A stretch of DNA of 64,000 bases from Gluconacetobacter aggeris (GTDB lineage Bacteria > Pseudomonadota > Alphaproteobacteria > Acetobacterales > Acetobacteraceae). The stretch covers positions 62,001-126,000 of the forward strand of contig NZ_JABEQD010000002.1 of assembly GCF_014174395.1 (NCBI RefSeq), read 5' to 3'. The notes under the pieces were generated by a model, which did not search any database, had not been told where the DNA came from, and saw nothing but the letters and a program-made list of their open reading frames with translations. How positions within the stretch are numbered: the first letter of the stretch is position 1; each line of letters starts with the position of its first letter. Shown here piece by piece: positions 31,060 through 39,998 of the stretch. The position numbers and the translations under genes were made by a program.

Positions 31060-32055
31060 TCAGGCCTCGACGCCCCGCCCTCCCGATCCCCGGGCGATGA
31101 AACGCCCCGCCAGCACGACGCGGCGCGTGACGCAATCGGCGTGATCCAGCCGGTCCATCAGCATCGTCACGGCCGTGCGCCCGATTTCTTCCACCGGCTG
31201 CTCGATCACGCTCAGCCCGCCGCCGACGAATTCCATCCAGGGTTCGTTGTCGAAACTCGTCAGGGCCAGGTCCCGGGGGATCTCCAGCTCCAGCGCATCG
31301 GCGACCCGCAGCACGCTTTGCAGCATGACGCTGTTGCTGACGACCAGCGCACTCGGCCGCCGCGACGCATCCTCCAGCAATGCCGCGATCACCCGCTGGG
31401 CCTGCTCGCGTTCATGCGGCACCGGGACGACCTGCCCGGGAATGCCGCATTCCTCCATCGCACGCCTATATCCATCGCAGCGTTCGCGCCCGGTCACGGT
31501 ATCGGTGCCGAACAGGCCGGCAATGCGACGGTGCCCCAGCCGGTGCAGATGCACGACCAGTTTCGCCGCCATGGCCGCATTGTCGATGACGACGCTGTCG
31601 CACGAGGCATTCGGCGCCGCACGGTCGATCAGGACGATCGGAAAATCGCTCTCCACATGCGCGATCCTGTCCGCCCCTTCGCGCGTCGGCGCCAGGATGA
31701 CGCCGGTGACCCGCTCCTCCTGCATCAGTTGCAGGTACATCGCCTCCTTTGCCGCATCTTCGTCGGTATTGCAGAAGATGACGCGCAGCCCCCGGTCATA
31801 GGCGATGGCCTCGACCGTGCGGGACACGGCGGTAAAGAACGGGTTACGGATATCGGCGACGATCAGGCCGATGGTATTGGTGTGCCGCGAGCGCAGGCGC
31901 CGCGCCGCCAGGTTGGGGCGGTAGCCCGTCTCGTGCACCGCCGCCATCACCCGATCGCGCATGTCGGGATCGACCGGACGTCCGGCCAGAACACGCGATA
32001 CCGTGGCGGGCGAGACCGCCGCCACCCGCGCGACATCCTTGATTCCGACATTCAT
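31060..32055 (-). CDS. LacI-family transcriptional regulator (probable FruR-type, fructose locus)
   Basis: A 331-residue repressor or dual regulator. The helix-turn-helix and hinge are at the N-terminus (MNVGIKDVARVAAVSPATVS...YRPNLAARRLRS), followed by a periplasmic-binding-protein-like effector domain (NTIGLIVADIRNPFF, DLALTSFDNEPW). It diverges from fruBKA with 149 bp between starts, and two copies of the same palindrome flank that interval, one directly upstream of its own ATG. This suggests autoregulation and control of fruBKA, perhaps with fructose 1-phosphate as effector; the effector is inferred from FruR/Cra precedent. Confidence 0.92.
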   Translation of the reverse strand: MNVGIKDVARVAAVSPATVSRVLAGRPVDPDMRDRVMAAVHETGYRPNLAARRLRSRHTNTIGLIVADIRNPFFTAVSRTVEAIAYDRGLRVIFCNTDEDAAKEAMYLQLMQEERVTGVILAPTREGADRIAHVESDFPIVLIDRAAPNASCDSVVIDNAAMAAKLVVHLHRLGHRRIAGLFGTDTVTGRERCDGYRRAMEECGIPGQVVPVPHEREQAQRVIAALLEDASRRPSALVVSNSVMLQSVLRVADALELEIPRDLALTSFDNEPWMEFVGGGLSVIEQPVEEIGRTAVTMLMDRLDHADCVTRRVVLAGRFIARGSGGRGVEA

Positions 32056-32057
32056 CA

Positions 32058-32071
32058 GGAAAACGTTCTCC
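32058..32071. promoter_or_regulatory. Operator 1 for the LacI-type regulator
   Basis: GGAAAACGTTCTCC is a 14-bp imperfect palindrome centred on AACGTT, the usual LacI/FruR core, with one mismatched pair. It lies two bases upstream of the regulator's own ATG, overlapping its leader. It matches operator 2 at 13 consecutive bases in inverted orientation. Binding is inferred. Confidence 0.75.
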
Positions 32072-32142
32072 CTCCACGCGCAGCAGGAAACGGTATCCAC
32101 GGGAAGTGATTATGCCATGGCACCCTTCGAATATCCTGTCTA

Positions 32143-32148
32143 TTGACA
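32143..32148 (+). promoter_or_regulatory. Possible -35 element of fruBKA
   Basis: TTGACA is a perfect sigma-70 -35 match located 62 bp before the fruB ATG. Operator 2 begins 9 bases downstream, so bound regulator would block the polymerase. A clear -10 box was not recognised, which keeps confidence low. Confidence 0.45.
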
Positions 32149-32156
32149 AAAACCAC

Positions 32157-32170
32157 AGAGAACGTTTTCC
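32157..32170. promoter_or_regulatory. Operator 2 for the LacI-type regulator
   Basis: AGAGAACGTTTTCC is the inverted copy of operator 1; on the minus strand it reads GGAAAACGTTCTC. It lies just downstream of the TTGACA and 35 bp before the fruB ATG, an ideal repressor position. The centres of the two operators are about 99 bp apart, compatible with DNA looping. Confidence 0.75.
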
Positions 32171-32204
32171 CTGCTAGGAAAATAAAAACGGAGAGGCTCG
32201 TCGA

Positions 32205-34742
32205 ATGCCCCCCACCACCGTTATCGGCCCGGCGGTCGAAACCCTGATCCGGATCGATGCCCGCGCGGCGAACAAGGACGATGCCATTCGCCAGGCGGGA
32301 CAATTGCTGGTCGCGGCCGGCTGCGTGATCCCCGGCTACGAAGAAAGCATGATCCGGCGCGAGCAGGTGGCCAACACCTATCTCGGCTCGGGCGTCGCCA
32401 TTCCGCACGGCACCGGCGATGACAAGGGGCTGGTGCGCCAGGACGGCATCGTGGTGCTGCAATTCATAGACGGAATCGAATGGAATCCCGGTCAGGTCGC
32501 CCATCTGGTCGTCGGAATCGCTGCCGGATCGGACAGCCATATCGCGATCCTGCGGCGCCTGACACGCCTGATCCAGAACGAGGCCCGCCTGCAGGAACTG
32601 GTTGCCACGCGCGACCCGGATGTCATTTCCGCCGCCCTGCGCGACGAGGCCCCGCCCCCCGCCTCCTCCGGCGCCGCCGAGGATTATCCCGAGCGGATCG
32701 AATGGATTGTCGATTACCCGACGGGCCTGCACGCGCGCCCCGCCTCCACATGGTCCGAAACCGCGAAGGGCGCCGGCGCCCCGCTGCGCGTGCGGCATGG
32801 CGCGGAAGCCGCCGATCCGCGCAGCCTGGTCGCCCTGCTGCAACTGGGCCTGAAGGCCGGTGACACGATTGTGATCTCCGCCGGCGGCGCCAATGCCCGT
32901 ACGGCACTGGAACGGTTTCACAATGTCGTCACCCGCCTGACGCCGCAGGAGAAGGCCGATGCCGCCCGCGCTGCCGAGAAAGCCGCCGCGGCGGCCAAAG
33001 CCGGCCCGCTGAAAGGATGGAAGCCGGTCGGCACGCCGCGCCTGATGCCAGGCGTCGCCGCCAGTCCCGGCCTGGCCATCGGCAAGATCCATATCCTCGC
33101 CGCCGCCGAAACCGAAGTCCCGGACGAACCGGTGGACCTGGTGGCCGGCGGCGCGCTGCTCAATGGCGCCCTGGCGCGCACGCGCGCGCAGATGGAAGGA
33201 CTGATCGACGACACGACCCGCCGCCTCGGCGCGGGGGATGCGGCAATCTTCATCGCGCAGGCCGGTCTGCTGGACGATACCGACCTGATCACGCTGACCT
33301 GCCAGATCATGGTCGAAGGCCATGGCGTCGCCTGGTCGTGGCACCAGGCCGTCGAGCAGATGGCGGCCAGGCTCTCGTCGCTCGGCAACCCGGTCCTGGC
33401 CGCGCGGGCGGCGGATTTGCGCGATGTCGGACGCCGCGTCCTGGCGCAGATCGACCCCGATCTGGGTACCGGCACGCTGGGCGACCTGCCGGAAGAACCG
33501 TGCATCCTGGTCGCCTCCGACCTGTCGCCCTCCGATACCGCGACCCTGGACATCAGCCGCGTCGCCGGTATCGCGACCGCGCTGGGCGGCCCGACATCGC
33601 ACAGCGCGATCCTGGCACGCACGCTGGGCCTGCCCTCGGTCGTCGCGGGCGGCCCCGGGCTGCTGGCCCTGGCAGCCGGCAGCACGGCGATCGTCGATGG
33701 CGATACGGGGCGCATCTGGCTGGACCCGACGGAGGCCGACCTGGACTCGGCACGGGCCTGGCTCGCCGACCGCGCACGCCTGCGCGCGGCGGAGGAAGAA
33801 AAGCGCGCCAACCCCGCCGAGACGACGGACGGCCATCGCGTCGCCATCGGCGCCAACGTCAACCGCCCCGACCAGGTGGCGTTCTGCCTGTCGCAGGGGG
33901 CCGAGGGCGTCGGCCTGATGCGGACCGAGTTCCTGTTCCTCGAACGCGGCGAAACCCCCAGCGAGGACGAGCAATACGCCGTCTATCGCGACATGATCGA
34001 GGCCCTGGGCGACCGCCCGCTGATCGTGCGCACGCTCGATATCGGCGGCGACAAGCAGGTCCCGCACCTGGACCTGCCCCATGAGGAAAACCCGTTCCTG
34101 GGCGTGCGCGGCGCACGGCTGCTGCTGCGCCGGCCCGACCTGCTCGACCCGCAGTTGCGCGCGCTCTATCGGGCGGCGAAGGCGGGCGGGGAACTGCTGA
34201 TCATGTTCCCCATGATCACCTCGGTCCCCGAACTGGTGGCGCTGCGGCAGCGATGCGAGGCCATCCGTGCCGAGCTGGACGCGCCGACGGTCCCGATCGG
34301 CATCATGATCGAGGTCCCGGCGGCGGCGGTCCAGGCCCACATCCTGGCGGAACATGCCGATTTCTTCTCGGTCGGCACCAACGACCTCACGCAGTACACG
34401 CTGGCCATCGACCGGCAGAATCCGGAACTGGCCAGCGAGGCCGACAGCCTGCACCCCGCCGTGCTGCGCCTGATTGCGCAGACGGTGGAGGGCGCGCGGC
34501 GCCACGGGCGCTGGGTCGGCGTCTGCGGCGGGCTGGCGGGCGATCCGTTCGGGGCCGCCCTGCTCACCGGGCTCGGCGTCGATGAACTGTCGATGACCCC
34601 GCGCGACATCCCCGCCGTAAAGGCGCGGATTCGCAACACCAGCCTGGCGGATCTGCGCGCCCTCGCCGCCCGCGCGCTCGAGGTCGGCACACCGGACGCG
34701 GTCCGCGCGCTGGACCGCGCGCCCGATGGAAAGGACGCGTGA
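32205..34742 (+). CDS. fruB: Fructose PTS multiphosphoryl transfer protein (EIIA-HPr-EI fusion)
   Basis: This single 845-residue protein carries phosphate from phosphoenolpyruvate to the fructose permease. Three domains are visible: EIIA-Fru (about 5-145) with His68 in AIPHGTG; HPr (about 163-250) with His176 in GLHARPAS; and enzyme I (about 280-845) with His466 in GGPTSHSAIL, an active-site region TEFLFLERGETPS and a C-terminal VCGGLAGDP with the conserved Cys. All phosphoacceptor histidines are present, so the chain looks functional. The stop overlaps fruK (TGATG). An Ala-rich linker (AARAAEKAAAAAKA) joins HPr to EI. Confidence 0.97.
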   Translation: MPPTTVIGPAVETLIRIDARAANKDDAIRQAGQLLVAAGCVIPGYEESMIRREQVANTYLGSGVAIPHGTGDDKGLVRQDGIVVLQFIDGIEWNPGQVAHLVVGIAAGSDSHIAILRRLTRLIQNEARLQELVATRDPDVISAALRDEAPPPASSGAAEDYPERIEWIVDYPTGLHARPASTWSETAKGAGAPLRVRHGAEAADPRSLVALLQLGLKAGDTIVISAGGANARTALERFHNVVTRLTPQEKADAARAAEKAAAAAKAGPLKGWKPVGTPRLMPGVAASPGLAIGKIHILAAAETEVPDEPVDLVAGGALLNGALARTRAQMEGLIDDTTRRLGAGDAAIFIAQAGLLDDTDLITLTCQIMVEGHGVAWSWHQAVEQMAARLSSLGNPVLAARAADLRDVGRRVLAQIDPDLGTGTLGDLPEEPCILVASDLSPSDTATLDISRVAGIATALGGPTSHSAILARTLGLPSVVAGGPGLLALAAGSTAIVDGDTGRIWLDPTEADLDSARAWLADRARLRAAEEEKRANPAETTDGHRVAIGANVNRPDQVAFCLSQGAEGVGLMRTEFLFLERGETPSEDEQYAVYRDMIEALGDRPLIVRTLDIGGDKQVPHLDLPHEENPFLGVRGARLLLRRPDLLDPQLRALYRAAKAGGELLIMFPMITSVPELVALRQRCEAIRAELDAPTVPIGIMIEVPAAAVQAHILAEHADFFSVGTNDLTQYTLAIDRQNPELASEADSLHPAVLRLIAQTVEGARRHGRWVGVCGGLAGDPFGAALLTGLGVDELSMTPRDIPAVKARIRNTSLADLRALAARALEVGTPDAVRALDRAPDGKDA

Positions 34743-35710
34743 TGCGTATTGCAACCGTCACCTTCAACCCCGCGATCGACCAGACCATCACGGTCGATCA
34801 CCTGGTGCCCGGCGAAGTCCATCGCGCCCGCGCCGTGCGGCAGAATGCGGGCGGCAAGGGCGTGAACGTCGCCAGCTGTCTGGCCGACTGGGGCATCGCG
34901 GTTACCGCGTTCGGCCTGCTGGGCCGCGAGAATGCCGCGCTGTTCGAGGCCCTGTGCGCACAGAAGAAGATCGCGGACCGTTTCCTGCGCATCCCGGGCG
35001 CCACCCGCGTCAACATGAAGATCGTCGATGATCGCGACACCACCGACATCAACATGGACGGCGCCCCCGTCGATGCGGCCACCACCGAACGGCAGGTCGG
35101 GATGGTGGAGGCATTTGCCGGCGACGACAGCCTGATCGTGCTGTCGGGCAGCCTGCCGCCGGGATGCCCGCCCGACCTCTATGCCGGCCTGGTCGCCCGG
35201 CTGCGCGGCAGGGGTGCGCGCGTGCTGCTGGACACCAGCGGCACGCCGCTGACGCTGGCGCTCCAGGGCGACACGCTCCCCAACATCATCAAGCCGAACC
35301 TGCGGGAACTCGCGGACTGGGCGGGCGAACCCGTCGAGACGGCGGACGACGCCCTGCGCATCGGGGCCCGGCTGATCGCCCGGGGCGTCGAACTGGTCGT
35401 AGTGTCGATGGGCGCGGACGGCGCGCTGTTCCTCCAGGATTCGGGCGCGATCACCGCACGGTTGCGGGCCCATACGGTCACCAGCACGGTCGGCGCCGGC
35501 GATGCCATGGTCGCGGGCCTGGTCGCCGCCCTGTCGGAAGAAGCGGCGCTGGAGGATATCGCCTGCCTGTCCACCGCCTTCGCGGTCGGCAAGCTCGGCC
35601 TGGCCGGGCCGAATCTTCCGGGCCGCGACGCGACCCTGGCCCTGATGAAGAACGTGACGATCGCGCCAGCCGGACACATCGAAGCCGGCAGCGCGGGAGA
35701 AACAGCATGA
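34742..35710 (+). CDS. fruK: 1-phosphofructokinase
   Basis: FruK phosphorylates the fructose 1-phosphate made by the PTS to fructose 1,6-bisphosphate. The 322-residue PfkB-family protein has the first signature NAGGKGVNVASCLADWG (about 34-50) and the second TVGAGDAMVAGLV (about 245-258) with the catalytic Asp. The ATG at 34742 overlaps the fruB stop; a GTG one codon earlier is possible. Its own stop overlaps the fruA start (ATGA), so fruBKA is translationally coupled throughout. Confidence 0.95.
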   Translation: MRIATVTFNPAIDQTITVDHLVPGEVHRARAVRQNAGGKGVNVASCLADWGIAVTAFGLLGRENAALFEALCAQKKIADRFLRIPGATRVNMKIVDDRDTTDINMDGAPVDAATTERQVGMVEAFAGDDSLIVLSGSLPPGCPPDLYAGLVARLRGRGARVLLDTSGTPLTLALQGDTLPNIIKPNLRELADWAGEPVETADDALRIGARLIARGVELVVVSMGADGALFLQDSGAITARLRAHTVTSTVGAGDAMVAGLVAALSEEAALEDIACLSTAFAVGKLGLAGPNLPGRDATLALMKNVTIAPAGHIEAGSAGETA

Positions 35711-37434
35711 AGCACATACTGGCCGTCATCCAGGCCGGCGAGGAGAGCGTCACGGGCGTTCTCGCCGGCGAGGCGCTACGCCGCGCAGCGCGCGAAACAG
35801 GCCGCCCGCTGGACGTCGAAATCCGCACCGCGCAGGGCACCCTCAACCCCCTGCCCGCCGGCGTGCCGGGCGAGGACGAGGTGCTGCTGCTGGTCGGCAC
35901 CGGCGGACAGCCCGACGAGGCCCTGACCGCACGGGCCAGCCGTCATCTGACGCTCGAATCCGTCCTGGCCGATCCGGGCCGCGCGATCGCGGGCCTGGAG
36001 GCCCCGAGCGGTGCCACGTCGCCGCCGGCTGCACGCCCGCCGCGCATCGTCGCCGTCACATCCTGCCCCACCGGCATCGCCCATACCTTCATGGCGGCCG
36101 AGGGCCTGCAGGAAGCCGCGCGCCAGCTCGGCTATCCGTTCCGCGTCGAAACGCAGGGCTCGGTCGGCGCCGGCAATCCGCTGACCGCGCAGGAAATCGC
36201 CGATGCCGACGTGGTGGTGATCGCAGCTGACCGGGAGGTCGATCGCGGCCGCTTCGGCGGCAAGCGCGTCTATGCCACCGGCGCCAAGCCGGCCATTACC
36301 GGCGGCGCCGCCGTGATCGCCAAGGCCCTCGCCGAGGCGACCGTGCAGCCCGCGACCGGCGCGGCCTCCGCCGGCGCGTCCCAATCGTCCGGCAAGGGCG
36401 AACGCGCCGGCCCCTACAAGCATCTGATGACGGGCGTGTCCTTCATGCTGCCCTTCGTCGTGTCCGGCGGCCTGCTGATCGCGCTCGCCTTCGCACTGGG
36501 CGGCATCCATGCCAACGATGCCTCGTCCGACGGAACCCTGGCCCATACCCTGTTCACCATCGGGGCCAAGGCCGGCTTCGCGCTGATGGTCCCGGCACTG
36601 GCGGGCTATATCGCCTTCTCGATCGCCGATCGTCCGGGCCTGGCGCCGGGCATGATCGGCGGCATCCTCGCCGCGAACCTCAATGCCGGCTTTCTCGGCG
36701 GCATCGCGGCAGGCTTCGTCGCAGGCTACGCGGTGGACGCGCTCAACCGCCTGATCAGCCTGCCCAAGACCCTGCAAGGGCTGAAGCCGATCCTGATCCT
36801 GCCGTTGCTGGGCACGCTGATCACCGGCCTGCTGACGGTCTACGCGATCGGCCGGCCCGTCGCCGCCCTGATGGCCTTCTTCACGGAATGGCTGCGCGGC
36901 ATGCAGGGGTCCAGCGCGATATTGCTGGGGCTGATCCTGGGGGCGATGTCCGCCTTCGACATGGGCGGCCCGGTGAACAAGGCGGGCTATGCCTTCTCGG
37001 TCGGGCTGATCGCCAGCGCGGTCTATACGCCGATGGCCGCCACGATGGTCGCCGGCATGGTGCCGCCCCTGGCGGCGGCACTGGCGACACGCCTGTTCCA
37101 TGCACGCTTCACGGCGGAAGAGCGCGAGGCCGGCGCAACGGCGGCGGTGCTGGGACTGGCCTTCATCACCGAAGGCGCCATCCCCTTCGCCGCCCGCGAC
37201 CCCCTGCGGGTCATCCCCGCCATGATGGCGGGGTCGGCAACGGCGGGCGCGATCTCCATGGTCGCGGGCGTGGAGCTGAAAGTGCCGCATGGCGGCATCT
37301 TCGTCCTGCCCATTCCGGGCGCCGTCACGCATCTGGCCGCCTATGTGGTGGCGCTGCTCGCGGGCACCGTCGTCAGCGCCGTATTGATCGGCCTGCTGAT
37401 GCGCGCGCCCGTACGAGCCGAAAAGATGACCTGA
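35707..37434 (+). CDS. fruA: Fructose-specific PTS permease EIIBC
   Basis: The membrane component that imports and phosphorylates fructose; 575 residues. An N-terminal degenerate EIIB-like domain (about 1-95) lacks the phosphorylated Cys; a second, active EIIB domain (about 112-210) has Cys120 in VTSCPTGIAHTFMAAE; the EIIC membrane domain (about 235-575) has around eight to ten helices. This B'BC layout equals E. coli FruA. With fruB and fruK it forms a complete fructose uptake system. Confidence 0.96.
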   Translation: MKHILAVIQAGEESVTGVLAGEALRRAARETGRPLDVEIRTAQGTLNPLPAGVPGEDEVLLLVGTGGQPDEALTARASRHLTLESVLADPGRAIAGLEAPSGATSPPAARPPRIVAVTSCPTGIAHTFMAAEGLQEAARQLGYPFRVETQGSVGAGNPLTAQEIADADVVVIAADREVDRGRFGGKRVYATGAKPAITGGAAVIAKALAEATVQPATGAASAGASQSSGKGERAGPYKHLMTGVSFMLPFVVSGGLLIALAFALGGIHANDASSDGTLAHTLFTIGAKAGFALMVPALAGYIAFSIADRPGLAPGMIGGILAANLNAGFLGGIAAGFVAGYAVDALNRLISLPKTLQGLKPILILPLLGTLITGLLTVYAIGRPVAALMAFFTEWLRGMQGSSAILLGLILGAMSAFDMGGPVNKAGYAFSVGLIASAVYTPMAATMVAGMVPPLAAALATRLFHARFTAEEREAGATAAVLGLAFITEGAIPFAARDPLRVIPAMMAGSATAGAISMVAGVELKVPHGGIFVLPIPGAVTHLAAYVVALLAGTVVSAVLIGLLMRAPVRAEKMT

Positions 37435-37455
37435 AGGGCGCCGAACGCGCCCTTC
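37433..37455. terminator. Hairpin between convergent fruA and ecsC-like gene
   Basis: GAAGGGCGC and GCGCCCTTC form a perfect 9-bp stem with loop CGAAC, starting at the fruA stop codon. It lies between two convergent genes and can serve both, although no U run is present. Confidence 0.6.
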
Positions 37456-37456
37456 G

Positions 37457-38347
37457 TCAGAAAGGCTGGCTGGCGCCGGTCATGCCGGCGCGCAGCGATT
37501 CGGCGGTGCGCCGCACTTCCGGTCCATGTTCCCGCTCCAGGCGCCGGATGGTGAAATGCGCCCGGGCCAGGGCACGGTAATGCGCCAGGAAGGCCGCGTT
37601 GAGCGAGGCCCCGCATAGCGCGCCCGCCACCGGCATCATCTGCACCGCCAGCTTGCGCGACAGGCCCAGCCCGTAATGCGACGCGACCTCGGATACCAGC
37701 ATCACCACCGGCCGGCCGCGCAGCATGGCACGGGCCGAGAAATAGCCCAGCTCGCTCTCGTCATCGGCGGCACCGACCGGAAAGGCCCGCAGCGCGAACA
37801 CTTCGAGGCACGCGCGCCGGGCATCCTGGGTGGACAGATCCTCGCCTTCCTCGCGGGCAATGCGCGCGATCTCGCGCATGATGGCCAGGGTGGTGAAGGT
37901 GACATCGGGCAGCAGGCCGGCAAGCCCGGCAAACCCACCGACCGCACCCGACACCGTCACCGCCGCCTGCAGCGCCGGCCCCCGCCATGCCGGGGTGGAA
38001 ATCGGGGCGGGGACAGCGGCGGAAATAGAGGAGCGGGTCGCCACCGCAGCCGAGTCGGGTACCGCCTGCTCGCCCTTGAGCGGGGTCATGCCGACGATCG
38101 CGATATCAAAAGCGCGTGAAATCGCGCTCTCGGCGATTCCCTTCAGCTTGGCCTGCATGGTGGGCGCCATGCCCAGGCCCCGCATGCCCAGTTGTGCCGC
38201 CTGGCCGACCGCACCGCCCATCAGGTCCGCCAGCCGCACCAGCACGCCACGACCCGATTCGACCTTTTCCAGCGCGCGCTGCAGTTCGGCGATCGCCGGG
38301 GCGTCCAGCACCAGCGGAGCGACCTCGCCCCCGGTTTGAATGGTCAT
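37457..38347 (-). CDS. EcsC-family protein
   Basis: A 296-residue protein of the EcsC family, named after a Bacillus protein next to an ABC transporter; molecular function is not known. Family features are the long helical region, a Gly/Ala-rich hydrophobic stretch (GGFAGLAGLLPDVTFTTLAIMREIARIA, roughly residues 145-175) and an acidic EEGEDLSTQDARRACLEVFAL segment. It is divergent from the exported protein gene at 38580, with 232 bp between starts. Confidence 0.85.
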   Translation of the reverse strand: MTIQTGGEVAPLVLDAPAIAELQRALEKVESGRGVLVRLADLMGGAVGQAAQLGMRGLGMAPTMQAKLKGIAESAISRAFDIAIVGMTPLKGEQAVPDSAAVATRSSISAAVPAPISTPAWRGPALQAAVTVSGAVGGFAGLAGLLPDVTFTTLAIMREIARIAREEGEDLSTQDARRACLEVFALRAFPVGAADDESELGYFSARAMLRGRPVVMLVSEVASHYGLGLSRKLAVQMMPVAGALCGASLNAAFLAHYRALARAHFTIRRLEREHGPEVRRTAESLRAGMTGASQPF

Positions 38348-38579
38348 TCCCCAACCCTCCTGCCGATCATGCGCCCCCGCCCGCCCGCATGGACGAGGCG
38401 ACGGCCAGTAGATGAAGCCCCACCGGTAACGGCGGATGTCGCTTTATCAAGCATATTACCCCTCTCGCAAATCCACCGTCACGCCGTATATGGTTCGTGA
38501 CGCAGGGCCGCCATGTCCATGCCGGGAGAGGACGAACCGGTCACAGCCCAGGTACAGTCCGAACGCAAGGAGAACCCTT
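38348..38579. promoter_or_regulatory. Divergent intergenic region
   Basis: 232 bp without a credible gene, between the ecsC-like gene and the exported protein. The stretch 38435-38465 is relatively AT-rich (TTATCAAGCATATTACC) and is the best candidate for promoter elements. AAGGAG lies 7 bases before the downstream ATG. Confidence 0.35.
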
Positions 38580-39119
38580 ATGGATGTGATAAAGGCCCCC
38601 CGGCCCGCCATGCGGACGACGCGCCCGACCCTGCTCTGCTGCGCCGGCGCGGCCCTCGTGGCCGGCTGGAGCATGGCGGCGATACACGCCGCCCAGGCCG
38701 CCCCGCGCCACGCAACCCGCGCGCCGGCACCCGCGACCGGCACCCTGAATGCGCCCGTTTCGTCGTCGCTCGAGCCGGCCGACGCCCGCCACGACCCGAC
38801 CGCCGATCCCGACAATCCCCCGGCCCCGCCGCCGCCCGACGGCTACCAGGTGGTGCAGGACGAGGATGTCACGGCCCAGACTTTCAGCCCGGAGATCGCC
38901 GCCCTCCACGGCCCCGGCCTGCCGTCGATCGAAGCCCGCCAGACCCCGCGCGATTCCCGCGACGTGCCGTCGCATTTCAGCGTCTTCGACGTCCCCGTGA
39001 AATTCAACGCCCCGGTGCAGCCCGCCTATAACGCGGCCTTCACCTATTCGACCTATGGCGGCCAACCCGGACGCGGCATCCAGGCCATCGGCGCCGAAGG
39101 CGCCGCCGGAGAGCCGTAA
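38580..39119 (+). CDS. Small exported protein of unknown function
   Basis: A 179-residue protein I do not recognise. AAGGAG lies 7 bases before the ATG. The N-terminus is basic and then hydrophobic (LLCCAGAALVAGWSMAAIHAAQA), with a likely signal peptidase cut after AAQA near residue 41. The mature part is Pro/Ala-rich (PDNPPAPPPPDG) and low in complexity up to about residue 100, then has FSVFDVPVKFNAPVQPAYNAAFTY. No catalytic motif is visible. Confidence 0.7.
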   Translation: MDVIKAPRPAMRTTRPTLLCCAGAALVAGWSMAAIHAAQAAPRHATRAPAPATGTLNAPVSSSLEPADARHDPTADPDNPPAPPPPDGYQVVQDEDVTAQTFSPEIAALHGPGLPSIEARQTPRDSRDVPSHFSVFDVPVKFNAPVQPAYNAAFTYSTYGGQPGRGIQAIGAEGAAGEP

Positions 39120-39132
39120 AGGCCCTCTTACT

Positions 39133-39543
39133 TCATTTAAATCCGCCCATACGGCACAGATGCGCCCAGTGCGCATCCGATACCGGCACGACCGAAAGGC
39201 GCGACTGGCGCACCAGGGCCAGGTCGGCCAGGTCCGGGTCGGCCTTGATCGCGGCCAGCGTCACCGGATGGGGCATCGGCCCCACGGCGCGGACATCGAC
39301 ACAGACCCAGCCGCCATCGGCGGCGGTCGGGTCGGGATAGGCTTCCCGCACGATCTCGACCACGCCCACGATCTCGCGGCCGATATTGGAGTGATAGAAG
39401 AAGGCACGGTCGCCCCGCGCCATCGCCATCAGGTTGCGCTTTGCCTGGTGGTTGCGCACGCCGGTCCAGGGCTCGACGCCATGGGCGACCTGCTGGTCCC
39501 ACGAAAAGGCGTCGGGTTCGGATTTCACAAGCCAGTATGCCAT
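39133..39543 (-). CDS. EVE-domain protein
   Basis: A 136-residue EVE domain of the PUA/YTH superfamily, thought to bind modified nucleobases in RNA or DNA. It opens MAYWLVKSEPDAFSWDQ, with WTGVRNHQAKRNLMAM, GDRAFFYHSN and VGVVEIVREAYPDPTA, all typical of the stand-alone family. It begins 3 bp after the stop of the YciI-like gene, so they form a two-gene operon. Stand-alone EVE genes of this type are mostly housekeeping. Confidence 0.93.
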   Translation of the reverse strand: MAYWLVKSEPDAFSWDQQVAHGVEPWTGVRNHQAKRNLMAMARGDRAFFYHSNIGREIVGVVEIVREAYPDPTAADGGWVCVDVRAVGPMPHPVTLAAIKADPDLADLALVRQSRLSVVPVSDAHWAHLCRMGGFK

Positions 39544-39546
39544 CCG

Positions 39547-39840
39547 CTATTCCACCAACTGCCCGTCACGGAAGACCGGGCGGAAGGGGCGAATCACCAC
39601 GCTTTCGAACACATCGGCCTTGGCATACGGGTCGCTGGCGGCAAAACCCTCGGCGGTTGCACGGTCTTCCACGTCGATCAGCAGCATGCTGCCGCAGGGC
39701 CGCCCGTCCGCGCCCATCAGCGGGCCACCCTGAATGATCCGGTCCTGATAGGCCTGCAGATAGGCCAGATGCTGCGGCCGCGTGGCGATGCGCGTTTCCA
39801 GCGCCCCCGGCTTGTCGGTGCAGATGATGGCGAAAAGCAT
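39547..39840 (-). CDS. YciI-like protein
   Basis: A 97-residue YciI-family protein with a dimeric alpha/beta ferredoxin-like fold and unknown substrate. It opens MLFAIICTDKPGALETR and contains the family pattern RPQHLAYL, GPLMGADGRPCGSMLLID and FAASDPYAKADVF with the conserved Asp-Pro. AAGGAGA lies close to the ATG at 39840. The frame runs upstream to 40047 but that part overlaps the ccmC start and lacks homology. It is divergent from ccmC. Confidence 0.9.
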   Translation of the reverse strand: MLFAIICTDKPGALETRIATRPQHLAYLQAYQDRIIQGGPLMGADGRPCGSMLLIDVEDRATAEGFAASDPYAKADVFESVVIRPFRPVFRDGQLVE

Positions 39841-39998
39841 GGGAAGTCTCCTTCCGGAAAGGCGGGCCGGCCCGCCACGTGAACTACGCGCCATGAATCC
39901 GGCGCGGGCCGTGCCTTTCTTCGCATGTTCGTGTAGGAACGGAAAGCGAAACGCCCCCACCGTCCCCGACGGACGCATAAAGCAGGAGTCCCCCGCGC

